DNA from: CAYUVA01 sp964448115 [NCBI: uncultured bacterium]
GTDB taxonomy: Bacteria; CAYUVA01
DNA length: 64,000 bases
Assembly (NCBI GenBank): GCA_964448115.1
Contig: CAYUVA010000014.1
Location: 22,751-86,750, forward strand
Direction of reading: 5' to 3'
The translations under genes and the position numbers were made by a program. The number at the start of each line of letters is the position of its first letter. Within the stretch, counting starts at the first letter, position 1. This document shows, piece after piece, positions 9,518 to 17,904 of this stretch. The notes beneath the pieces were generated by a model that searched no databases, had not been told where the DNA came from, and saw only the letters and a list, made by a program, of their open reading frames with translations.

Positions 9518-11380
9518 TTATATCTTGACCTCTGCGACCTTGAACTGCATGTCGTGTAGCTTCTTGTAGAGCCTTCCTTGGCGCATAAGCTCCTCGTGGG
9601 TGCCCTGTTCGGCTATCTTACCGCCATCAATCACGATGATACGATCCGCATTCGATATGGTGGAAAGTCGATGGGCGATGACGATTGTAGTGCGATTCTT
9701 GACCAGGTTGATGATCGCCTGTTGCACTATAAGCTCGGACTCTGTATCCAGCGATGATGTCGCCTCGTCGAGGATCAGTATCGGCGGGTCTTTGAATATA
9801 GCCCTGGCGATGGATATGCGCTGGCGCTGTCCGCCGGAGAGCTTCAGCCCCCCTTCGCCTATGATGGTATCGTATCCCCTGGGAAACTCGGTGATAAAAT
9901 CGTGGGCATAAGCCTTCCTCGCAGCATCGATGACCTTTTCTTCAGATACATCTCGCTTGCCATAAGCGATGTTATTGCGGATTGTATCGTTGAACAGGAT
10001 CGTATGCTGGCTGACGATGCCTATTTGTTCCCTAAGAGATCTTGTTGTAGCCCTGCGTATATCTATGCCATCGATGAGTATAGCGCCCTTTGTAACATCG
10101 TAGAACCTGGGGATCAGGTTTGCCAGGGTTGTCTTCCCCACGCCGCTTAAGCCGACAATAGCAAGGGTTTCTCCCTTTTCTATTTCCAAATTAAAGCCAG
10201 CCAGGATCCACTCCGTATCCTTCTCGTACTTGAAGTAAACATCTCTAAACTCGATTGATCGCTTTATCGGTTCGATATCCACTGCATCGGGCGCATCGAC
10301 TATGGTCGGCTCTGTGTCCATTACCTCGAAGATACGGGCGGCGGCGGCGAGTGCTCGCTGGATGGCGTAGTTGACCATTCCGACCTTCTTGAAGGGGCTG
10401 TACATCATAAAAAGCGCTCCAATGAACGCCCAGAAGGTTCCGGTGGTTATTGCGCCGGCTATCACCCACTTGCCGCCTAGCCAGAGTATTATCGCAGCCA
10501 GTATTGCTCCTATAAATTCCATCAGCGGTGTAGAGAGTGCCTCAGCGCGTACCGTGCGTACTATGTATTTATAGTACTTGTTATTAGCTCTCCTGAACTT
10601 CTCCGCCTCGAAATGCTCCATGTTGAAAGCCTTTACTATGCTGATACCGCCGAAGGTTTCCTGGCAGACGGTATTTATCTCTCCCAGCTTCTCCTGGCTG
10701 GTCTTGCTGGTCTTGCGCATGCGCCGGGCAAGGCGGATTATCGGATAGGCAGACAACGGAAGCACTAAAATGGCGATAAAGGCGAGCTTCCAGTGCAGTA
10801 ATATCAGCACAATTATCAAGCCAACGATAGTAAATGATTCCTTGATGATATCGCTGATCACCGTGCTAATGCCCTGTTCCATGATCATCACATCGTTGGA
10901 GACGCGGCTTATGAGGTCGCCCTGGCGATGATCCTTGAAGTACTGTATAGGAAGGCGCTCTATATGGGTGAAAAGCTGATATCGTAAGTCCCTTATGCCA
11001 CGCTGGGCAACATCCTTCATGATCACCTTCTGGAAGTAGTTGGTCAACCCCTTTAACAAGAACATGATGATCAGAATAAAGGGAATGATCGCTAGCAGCT
11101 TCGTATCACCCTTGATAAAGACATTATCTATCGCGGGTTTGGCAAGATATACCGGCGAGGAGGTAAAAAGCCCGTAAAGCACCATGCAAACCATCGCGAT
11201 AATGAACTGGCGCTTATAGGGGTAAATATAGCGAATAAGCCTTTTATAAAGCCCAAGGTCGATGCCTTCCTTGAGGATATTGTCCAGAAAAAGCAGCTTG
11301 GCTAAGGAAATAAGGCGGCGAGCAGACACCTCAGCAAGCCGACAAACCTTATCTTTTAGATTCTTTTGTTCAGAACTCAA
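9518..11380 (-). CDS. ABC exporter, MsbA-like half transporter
   Basis: A 620-residue fusion of a six-helix type I exporter membrane domain (about residues 40-340) and a nucleotide-binding domain. The ATPase motifs are complete: Walker A GLSGVGKTT near residue 413, signature LSGGQRQR near 515, Walker B ILILDEAT, and H-loop IAHRLST. The order and length match MsbA and related lipid or multidrug flippases that act as homodimers in the inner membrane. An 80-residue N-terminal cytoplasmic extension is present. The gene follows purE with only 3 bases between them, so the two are probably co-transcribed. The substrate cannot be read from sequence; lipid A core export is the default family guess for a diderm. 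Confidence 0.88.
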   Translation of the reverse strand: MSSEQKNLKDKVCRLAEVSARRLISLAKLLFLDNILKEGIDLGLYKRLIRYIYPYKRQFIIAMVCMVLYGLFTSSPVYLAKPAIDNVFIKGDTKLLAIIPFILIIMFLLKGLTNYFQKVIMKDVAQRGIRDLRYQLFTHIERLPIQYFKDHRQGDLISRVSNDVMIMEQGISTVISDIIKESFTIVGLIIVLILLHWKLAFIAILVLPLSAYPIIRLARRMRKTSKTSQEKLGEINTVCQETFGGISIVKAFNMEHFEAEKFRRANNKYYKYIVRTVRAEALSTPLMEFIGAILAAIILWLGGKWVIAGAITTGTFWAFIGALFMMYSPFKKVGMVNYAIQRALAAAARIFEVMDTEPTIVDAPDAVDIEPIKRSIEFRDVYFKYEKDTEWILAGFNLEIEKGETLAIVGLSGVGKTTLANLIPRFYDVTKGAILIDGIDIRRATTRSLREQIGIVSQHTILFNDTIRNNIAYGKRDVSEEKVIDAARKAYAHDFITEFPRGYDTIIGEGGLKLSGGQRQRISIARAIFKDPPILILDEATSSLDTESELIVQQAIINLVKNRTTIVIAHRLSTISNADRIIVIDGGKIAEQGTHEELMRQGRLYKKLHDMQFKVAEVKI

Positions 11381-11383
11381 ACC

Positions 11384-11893
11384 TCAAAGCTCCTGATCAG
11401 CCTGGATTACCTTCTGCGACATAAGTCGGCGGTACTCTGCCAGCTTGAGTTGAAGTTCAGTATCCGTTATTGCGAGGATTTCCACAGCATAAAGTGCTGC
11501 ATTGGTAGCTCCAGAAGAACCGATCCCCATACAGGCGACCGGCACCCCAGGTGGCATCATCACCGTTGACAGAAGCGAATCTATGCCATTGAGCGGCGAT
11601 GAATTGAGCGGAACGCCGATGACCGGCAGGGTGGTATGCGAGGCGATAACACCACCAAGATGCGCTGCAAAGCCTGCAACCGCTATGAGCACCTTGTAAC
11701 CAGCATCCCTGGCTCCCTTGGCAAAGCTCACCGCAACATCCGGAGTGCGATGCGCTGAAATGATGCGCAGATCGTAGCCTACACCGAGACTATCCAGAGT
11801 ATTTTTTAGCCCATCCATCGCTGGCAGGTCGCTCTTACTTCCCAGTATAACGGCAATCTGCTTGTTATCTTTATCCATAGTCATATCATTCAT
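11384..11893 (-). CDS. purE: N5-carboxyaminoimidazole ribonucleotide mutase
   Basis: A 169-residue class I PurE, which moves the carboxylate of N5-CAIR to give CAIR in purine biosynthesis. The signature GSKSDLP lies near residue 18, followed by the active-site SAHRTP and AGFAAHL, then the substrate-binding [14 protein letters not shown] segment. Length and motifs match the cytosolic octameric enzyme. There is an N-terminal extension of about ten residues, and an alternative Met at residue 4 or 6 is possible. It leads the two-gene unit with the ABC exporter and is divergent from the murF-alr fusion. Confidence 0.93.
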   Translation of the reverse strand: MNDMTMDKDNKQIAVILGSKSDLPAMDGLKNTLDSLGVGYDLRIISAHRTPDVAVSFAKGARDAGYKVLIAVAGFAAHLGGVIASHTTLPVIGVPLNSSPLNGIDSLLSTVMMPPGVPVACMGIGSSGATNAALYAVEILAITDTELQLKLAEYRRLMSQKVIQADQEL

Positions 11894-12011
11894 GCCTTAA
11901 ATGATATGGAGTTTGCCATACCCTGTCAAATGTAGGCTTTAGGCTTCTTGAACCATCTAGACACAAAGGTACTAAAAATAAGGATACTATCTCCTTAACT
12001 GTAATGAAATA

Positions 12012-12044
12012 TTGACTTTTCCTGTTTTTACGAAACAATAGTAT
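12012..12044 (+). promoter_or_regulatory. Possible promoter giving a leaderless murF-alr transcript
   Basis: A TTGACT (12012-12017) and a TAGTAT (12039-12044) lie just ahead of the murF-alr ATG. TAGTAT ends 7 bases before the ATG, the spacing expected if transcription starts at the start codon. No Shine-Dalgarno sequence precedes the ATG, which agrees with a leaderless message. The spacer of 21 bases is longer than optimal, so the -35 assignment is weak. Confidence 0.35.
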
Positions 12045-12051
12045 AGCTAAA

Positions 12052-14604
12052 ATGCAAGGAACAGTCAGAGAAATCCTGAACATTATTCAACCAGCCCGTT
12101 ATGACCGCAAGCTTCTGGATGCCAGGTTCGATGGGGTCAGCATTGATACCCGAACGCTCAAGCCTGGTGAGCTATACATCGCTTTATCTGGCGAGAATTT
12201 CGATGGGGACTCATTCGCCCCTCTTGCACTTGAGCTTGGTGCTGCTTGTGTTGTCGTCTCCAAGCGTAAACAGGGTCTTGATGACAAGTACATCATGGTC
12301 AAGGACACGGCAAAGGCGCTGCGTAACCTTGCTACCTATCATCGCAGCAATTTTGATATGCCTTTGATAGCAATTAGCGGCAGCATCGGCAAGAGTACGG
12401 TCTCCAAGATGTGCCACCTTATCCTTCAAGGGAAGTATGATCTTCATATAACCAAAGATAACCGCTGCAACCTTATCGGCGTCCCCTTGACCCTGTTGGA
12501 ACTGGATAAAAAACACCAACTCTCGATAGTCGAGGTGGCAGTAAGCCAGCCGGGAGATATGCCCCAGATGAAGCAGATGGTGCAGCCTACCATGGGAGTT
12601 CTTACCAATATTACAGCCATGCATCTGGGCAATTTCGGAAATATCAAAAAATCTATCAATGAGCGGCGGCTGCTATTTGATGATTTCAGGGAAGACCAAG
12701 AGATTATCCTCCCATTTAAAGGTGATTATATCAGGCAATTCTGCAAGGGCTTACGATGCAAAACCATTACCTTTGGAAGTGAAGATGGTGCTGATTACCA
12801 GGCTAGGGATATCGTGATAACCGATGGATTGTGGTTGCAGTTTACTGTCGAGGCACCTGGTGGTGAATCAGCGCGTTTTCGACTTCCGATACCAGCTCGG
12901 TACATGACCAACAATGCCCTAGCGGCGGTTGCCTTGTGTCATCGGCTCGGTGTCAACCTCTCAGAGGCAGCCCAGGCACTACAGCGCTTCGAGACCCTGC
13001 CGATGCGTATAGAGATTCATACCTCTGATTTCGAGTTCCGTAATCTGACCATAATCAACGACACCTACAACGCTAACCTGGTTTCCATGAAGGCAGCCCT
13101 GGACACGCTGGTCGAGCTTGCAGAAAGCAGAAGGAAAATAGCTGTGCTTGGGGATATGCTGGAGCTTGGGGATATGGCGGTAAGCCAGCATCGTGAGCTT
13201 GGCGACTATATAAACAAACTGAGGATCGACAAGCTATTTTTAGTTGGCGAGCAGATATCCCTTACCGGATCCCGAATAGCCGCCATCGCTCCCCATAAGG
13301 AAAAGGACATCTATTATGCTAAAGACCAGAGAGAGGCTGCCGAGCTGCTCTTTGAGGAACTGAAAGACAACGATGTTGTTCTATTCAAGGGTTCGAGACG
13401 AATGCGCCTGGAACGAGTTGCTCAGCAGTACATGAGCGGCATTCGCCAAACCAGGCTGATCATAGACCTTGATGCCATCAGATCTAACATCAGGAATATA
13501 AGGAAGGCGGTCGGCGATAAGGTTAAAATAATGACCATAGTCAAGGGCTTCGGTTATGGACACGATGAGAGCAAGATCGCTCGCACACTGCTGGATGCCT
13601 CGGTCGATTACCTGGCAGTAGCCATTCCAGATGAGGGGATCAAGCTGCGCCGTTCGGAGATCAAGGCACCCATCCTCGTGCTCGGTCCTACCAGCCCGGA
13701 AGAGGCACACAAGCTGATCGACTTCGACCTGGCACAGATGGTCTGTACCCTCCAGCTCGCCCAGGCGCTGCACCTGGAGGCAAAAAGGGAAAACAAGAAA
13801 GCAAAGGTTCACATCAAGGTCGATACCGGCATGGGGAGGATCGGCTTGAGCCCCAAGGAGGTTCTCCCTTTCTTGCAAAGCCTCGAAAGGCTGGATTGCC
13901 TGGAGCTGGAAGGGATAATGACCCATTTTTCGGTTGCCGATGATCCAACTGGGCGAGATTATACAAATAAACAGCTTGCTGACTTCATCGACCTGCTCGA
14001 TGAATTAAAACGGCACGGTTACAGCTTCGAGCTTCGTCATGCAGCCAACAGCGCCGCTGCCATCGCCTATCCAGAAAGCAGGCTCAATATGGTGCGCATT
14101 GGCATAGCGCTATACGGCTACTATCCGAACAAAGCCTTGGCTTCGATGATCAAGCTTACGCCAGCGATGACGCTGCTAACCCGCATAGCCTATCTGAAGA
14201 CTGTGCCACCTGGGACATCGATAAGCTATGGAAGAACCTTCAAGACCGAGCGAGAGACCAAAATTGCTACCATACCAATCGGTTATAACGATGGATATCC
14301 ACGGGCGCTCTCCAACAAGGGCGAGGTGCTGGTCAGGGGCAAAAGAGCGCCGGTTATAGGAAACGTTTGTATGGATATGACAATAATTGATGTTACTGAT
14401 ATTCCTGGGGTATCCCTTGATGACGAGGTGGTTCTATTCGGTTACGCTGGAGATACCCATCTACCGGTAGAGGAACTGTCTGACAAGGCAGGGACGATCA
14501 ATTACGAAATTATAAGCAGAATCAGCCATCGAGTGCCCAGAGTTTATATTGACGGCTACTGGAAAAAACAGGATGAGGCACAGAAAAAAGCACAACATAT
14601 ATAG
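12052..14604 (+). CDS. MurF-alanine racemase bifunctional fusion
   Basis: An 850-residue fusion. Residues 1 to about 460 are a Mur ligase of the MurF type (UDP-MurNAc-tripeptide:D-Ala-D-Ala ligase) with the N-terminal GVSIDTRTLKPGELYIAL block. Its nucleotide loop reads GSIGKST, where MurF usually has GSNGKTT, and its YNAN motif reads YNANLVSM instead of YNANPxSM. Residues from about 465 on are a PLP-dependent alanine racemase with catalytic Lys in IVKGFGYGHD (usually VKANAYGHG), VDTGMGRIG, and catalytic Tyr in SISYGRTF. The fusion would make D-Ala and join D-Ala-D-Ala to the peptidoglycan precursor in the cytoplasm. MurF-Alr fusions are known in Bacteroidetes. The ligase changes leave open whether the N-terminal half is active. 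Confidence 0.9.
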   Translation: MQGTVREILNIIQPARYDRKLLDARFDGVSIDTRTLKPGELYIALSGENFDGDSFAPLALELGAACVVVSKRKQGLDDKYIMVKDTAKALRNLATYHRSNFDMPLIAISGSIGKSTVSKMCHLILQGKYDLHITKDNRCNLIGVPLTLLELDKKHQLSIVEVAVSQPGDMPQMKQMVQPTMGVLTNITAMHLGNFGNIKKSINERRLLFDDFREDQEIILPFKGDYIRQFCKGLRCKTITFGSEDGADYQARDIVITDGLWLQFTVEAPGGESARFRLPIPARYMTNNALAAVALCHRLGVNLSEAAQALQRFETLPMRIEIHTSDFEFRNLTIINDTYNANLVSMKAALDTLVELAESRRKIAVLGDMLELGDMAVSQHRELGDYINKLRIDKLFLVGEQISLTGSRIAAIAPHKEKDIYYAKDQREAAELLFEELKDNDVVLFKGSRRMRLERVAQQYMSGIRQTRLIIDLDAIRSNIRNIRKAVGDKVKIMTIVKGFGYGHDESKIARTLLDASVDYLAVAIPDEGIKLRRSEIKAPILVLGPTSPEEAHKLIDFDLAQMVCTLQLAQALHLEAKRENKKAKVHIKVDTGMGRIGLSPKEVLPFLQSLERLDCLELEGIMTHFSVADDPTGRDYTNKQLADFIDLLDELKRHGYSFELRHAANSAAAIAYPESRLNMVRIGIALYGYYPNKALASMIKLTPAMTLLTRIAYLKTVPPGTSISYGRTFKTERETKIATIPIGYNDGYPRALSNKGEVLVRGKRAPVIGNVCMDMTIIDVTDIPGVSLDDEVVLFGYAGDTHLPVEELSDKAGTINYEIISRISHRVPRVYIDGYWKKQDEAQKKAQHI

Positions 14605-14696
14605 GACTTGAAATCTGTTCTTTTTTAGTCTATAGTTCAACCAATCATTACGGTAGTAGTGGCATAAACGAAAAAATTGTTAGCAAGGGAGGCAAC

Positions 14697-17351
14697 ATGA
14701 GGCTCAAGGTACTTTTGATTCCTGCGTTGCTCGTGCTTCTATGCACGGCGGGCGTCGTTTACAGCGCCACCACCTCGGTCATAGCCGGCAAGGTGGTTGA
14801 CGACACCGGCGCTTATCTGGTAGGCGTAAAGGTTACCCTAAGCGGTCCCAATATGCCCGGCGAGAGGAGTTTGTTCACCGACGACAAGGGAGAATTTCGG
14901 TTCGTTGAGGTGCCACCGGGTAGCGACTACCAGATCGTGGCTGAGACCCCGGGGATGAAAACCACAGTGCTGAAGGGGATCATTGCTCGATTGAATGATA
15001 CCACCTTCACTACCGTGGAGATGGAGATCGGCGTTGTAACCATGAAACTGGAGGTCATCGATGATGCTCCGGTCATGGATACGACCTCCGCCACCACAAA
15101 AACCACTGTCCCCAGGGAGTTCCAGGAGCGTCTTCCCGGCAATGACAGCTTCCAGGACGCATTCTCCATGGGGGGTGGAACTGTCGGCGCTGGTAACCCA
15201 AAGGTACACGGCGCTCAGGAGACCGACAACACCTATCTGTTCGATGGCATCGATACCACGGACCCGGTAACCAGCACCTTTGGATCCAACCTGAATGCAG
15301 ATGCGGTGGCTGAAGTCGAGACTCAGACATCCGGCTTCGAGGCTGAGTATGGCAGGGCAATGGGCGGTATCGTAAACGCTATCACCAAGTCCGGGGGTAA
15401 CGAGTTCGAGGGGAGCTTCCGCCTGAAGAAGGTCTATTATGGCTGGAACAGCACCAGCAAACATGTCGGCGGATACCAGAAGGATGACTGGTGGGAGCCA
15501 ACCATTACCTTTGGCGGTCCCATACTCAAGGATCGTATCTGGTTCTTCCTCACCTACAAGCGCATTGATCGCGATCTGGAGACAGAAGCCAGGGTTAGCA
15601 AAGTGGGTCCCGAGGAATGGGAGTACGCAAAGGTAGATGCCTCGCAGCTATGGCAGGACATCTTCGGCAAGCTCACATTCCAGATCAATCCCTCCAATAA
15701 GCTAGTAGTCGAGTATATCAGCGACCCGGCAGTGATCCACGGCGAGACAGACGGAACCGGCACCTATAGCCCGGAAGCCATGGAAAAACAAGAACAAGGC
15801 GGCGATAACTTCGGAGTAGAATATACCCACCTGATTAGCAAGGATATGTTCTTCAATGTAAAGCTCGGATTTGTTATGTCCTACCTGAACATCGTCCCAG
15901 ATGACGGTGATACCGAGACGCCGGCAAAGTATAACGAGGATGACGAGATCCTATACGATAACAGCAGGTACTCGAGGATACAGGACAGAGAAAGATACTC
16001 CGCTAGTGCAAACTATAGCTTCTATATCCCCACCGAGCGAGGCGGGCATACCTTCAAGACCGGCATTGAGTACCAGCACTGGCTGATCAAGGACGATACC
16101 TACTATCACGGGGGAGAGTACTATCGCTATGGCAGGAATCCTGTTACCGGCCAAGAGTATCCCATCGAGAAGATCGAGGAGATCGGAGCGGAACCGGTCG
16201 AGGATACCGCGAATTACTACGCATTCTACTTTCAGGACAAGTGGGAACTAAGGGAAGGCTTGACTCTGAATCCTGGCATCAGGTACGAGTACATCATGTT
16301 CAAGAACGATGTCGGAGATGAAACCGGAACCTTTGACATGATGATAGCGCCCCGCTTAGGGGCTGCCTGGGATCCGACGGCTAGTGGAAGATCCAAGGTC
16401 TTCGGGCATGTGGGTCGATACTACAACCCATTGGACTTGCAGCTCCCGCTCTTTATGAACCAGAAGGATCCCGAATATCGACACTATAGCTGGAGCGATC
16501 AGTTTGGCTGGGTTTACGATTATTCCACCGGCGGCGAGGAGAATCCCAACTCGGTTGATCCTGACCTGAAGCCGGAATATACCGATGAGTTCGTTCTCGG
16601 CTATGAGTATGAGATCTCCAGGAATGTCTCGCTCGGAGTGCAGGGAACACTCAGAACCACCAGGGACATCATCGAGGATGTTGGCATCTACTATGATGCT
16701 GACGGCAATGTCATCGAGGATCCCTATAGCGGGGATTTGGCTTCCATTGCATACTATGTAACCAATCCCGATGGTGCTCGCAGGGACTACAAGGGCTTGG
16801 AGTTCAACCTGAAGGCATTCACCGAGAAGGTCGATATCTTAGCATCCTACACCCTGTCCAAGGTAGAAGGTAGCGTTATCGGCACCTTTGCTGGAGTTAC
16901 TGGAGCGGTCTCTCACTTCACCGGCGACTACGATCTGCCCGGTACAAGCCAGAACCTTTACGGTCCGCTGCCCTGGGATTCGACACATTACCTGAAGGTG
17001 CTTATGACCGTTCACCTTCCGGCAGGCTTCCATGTGGGAACGCATTGGTTTACCCGCAGCGGTTACACTTACAGCAAGTACGGGTATGACGAGCTTTATG
17101 GTACTGGTTATTCCCTCTCCGGCAAGCGTGGCAGGTATAGACTACCCACGGTCAGCTTCATAGACCTGAGCCTACAGAAGGACTTCGACTTCAAGCGCTA
17201 CGGTAAGCTTACCTTCATCATCGACATTAGCAATGTTCTGGATTCTCAGCCGGTACTTGCGGTGGCTCAAAACGATAACTGGGCATTTGGTAAGCCGATA
17301 GCCTGGGCATCGCCACGCAAGGTAACCGCTTCCATCTACTACAGGTTCTAG
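14697..17351 (+). CDS. TonB-dependent receptor with N-terminal carboxypeptidase-like domain
   Basis: An 884-residue outer-membrane protein. A signal peptide (residues 1 to about 23) is followed by a carboxypeptidase-regulatory/CNA-B-like beta domain (IAGKVVDDTGAYLVGVKV). A TonB plug comes next (VHGAQETDNTYLFDGID and EYGRAMGGIVNAITKSGGN), and then a long beta-barrel. The protein ends YYRF, with the C-terminal aromatic residue typical of outer-membrane barrels. This is the OmpA-like/Oar type of receptor seen in Acidobacteria and Myxococcota. The ligand is unknown; siderophores, peptides or glycans are possible. AAGGGAGG precedes the ATG at good spacing, and an intrinsic terminator follows at 17381. 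The gene appears to be monocistronic. Confidence 0.9.
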   Translation: MRLKVLLIPALLVLLCTAGVVYSATTSVIAGKVVDDTGAYLVGVKVTLSGPNMPGERSLFTDDKGEFRFVEVPPGSDYQIVAETPGMKTTVLKGIIARLNDTTFTTVEMEIGVVTMKLEVIDDAPVMDTTSATTKTTVPREFQERLPGNDSFQDAFSMGGGTVGAGNPKVHGAQETDNTYLFDGIDTTDPVTSTFGSNLNADAVAEVETQTSGFEAEYGRAMGGIVNAITKSGGNEFEGSFRLKKVYYGWNSTSKHVGGYQKDDWWEPTITFGGPILKDRIWFFLTYKRIDRDLETEARVSKVGPEEWEYAKVDASQLWQDIFGKLTFQINPSNKLVVEYISDPAVIHGETDGTGTYSPEAMEKQEQGGDNFGVEYTHLISKDMFFNVKLGFVMSYLNIVPDDGDTETPAKYNEDDEILYDNSRYSRIQDRERYSASANYSFYIPTERGGHTFKTGIEYQHWLIKDDTYYHGGEYYRYGRNPVTGQEYPIEKIEEIGAEPVEDTANYYAFYFQDKWELREGLTLNPGIRYEYIMFKNDVGDETGTFDMMIAPRLGAAWDPTASGRSKVFGHVGRYYNPLDLQLPLFMNQKDPEYRHYSWSDQFGWVYDYSTGGEENPNSVDPDLKPEYTDEFVLGYEYEISRNVSLGVQGTLRTTRDIIEDVGIYYDADGNVIEDPYSGDLASIAYYVTNPDGARRDYKGLEFNLKAFTEKVDILASYTLSKVEGSVIGTFAGVTGAVSHFTGDYDLPGTSQNLYGPLPWDSTHYLKVLMTVHLPAGFHVGTHWFTRSGYTYSKYGYDELYGTGYSLSGKRGRYRLPTVSFIDLSLQKDFDFKRYGKLTFIIDISNVLDSQPVLAVAQNDNWAFGKPIAWASPRKVTASIYYRF

Positions 17352-17380
17352 GCTAGCTAGGTTAAACTACAATGACATCT

Positions 17381-17415
17381 AGGGCTGGTGGGATCGCTCA
17401 CTAGCCCTTTTATTA
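17381..17415 (+). terminator. Rho-independent terminator of the TonB-receptor gene
   Basis: A ten-base stem AGGGCTGGTG/CACTAGCCCT, with one G-T pair, closes an eight-base loop and is followed by TTTTATTATT. It begins 29 bases after the receptor stop codon. Confidence 0.85.
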
Positions 17416-17474
17416 TTGCTCCTCCTTAGACAATGGAAAGAAAAGGAAGATAACGCATTGAAAATAAAGCTATC

Positions 17475-17840
17475 TTAACGATATTTTAATCTGTAAGGTA
17501 CGCAGCCCTCACCCCGCCCCTCTCTCATGGCTTCTTTACTTCTTTGCTTCTTTGCGTGATCAAATATTTCTTTTCTGCGCCTTTGCATGAGCGTCTTTGC
17601 GTGATTCTCTTTTTTTCCTTCCCGCATCAAGTGCGGGGTAAACTCCGGCGGGAATCCAGTAATCACGGGAAGTGATAAAGTGATAGAGGAGAGGAGAGAC
17701 CCTCTCCCCGCCCTCTCCTCCCTGTTCATTCTATCGGGACTTACAGCGTAGAGGGAGTCCTGATTTTATCGGGACCATCCCCCGACTTGTTCCGGATATT
17801 GCCACTTCGGGGCTTAGGAAAAGAAAGCCTCAATATAGCG
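17475..17840. repeat. Repeat-rich intergenic block with TTTGCGT and C-rich modules
   Basis: The 489-base gap between the terminator and the kinase gene holds no credible gene. It contains two TTTGCGTGAT modules (about 17550 and 17596), GTGATAAAGTGATAGAGG near 17670, a C-rich CCCTCTCCCCGCCCTCTCC stretch, and palindromic bits such as CGGGAxxxxxxTCCCG near 17625-17655 and ATCGGGACC near 17770. The same modules recur near 30190, 36130 and 48050. An open frame on the minus strand here is low-complexity and was rejected as a gene. Confidence 0.65.
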
Positions 17841-17904
17841 GTTGATCGAGTGCTTTATAAAAATAGCGTTTTGAGATATACTTTAGATTTGGACTAAGGA
17901 TATT

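Noticed and set aside
17475-17729. An 84-codon minus-strand frame in the repeat block
   Set aside because: It is low-complexity, consists largely of repeat modules, and has no family resemblance.
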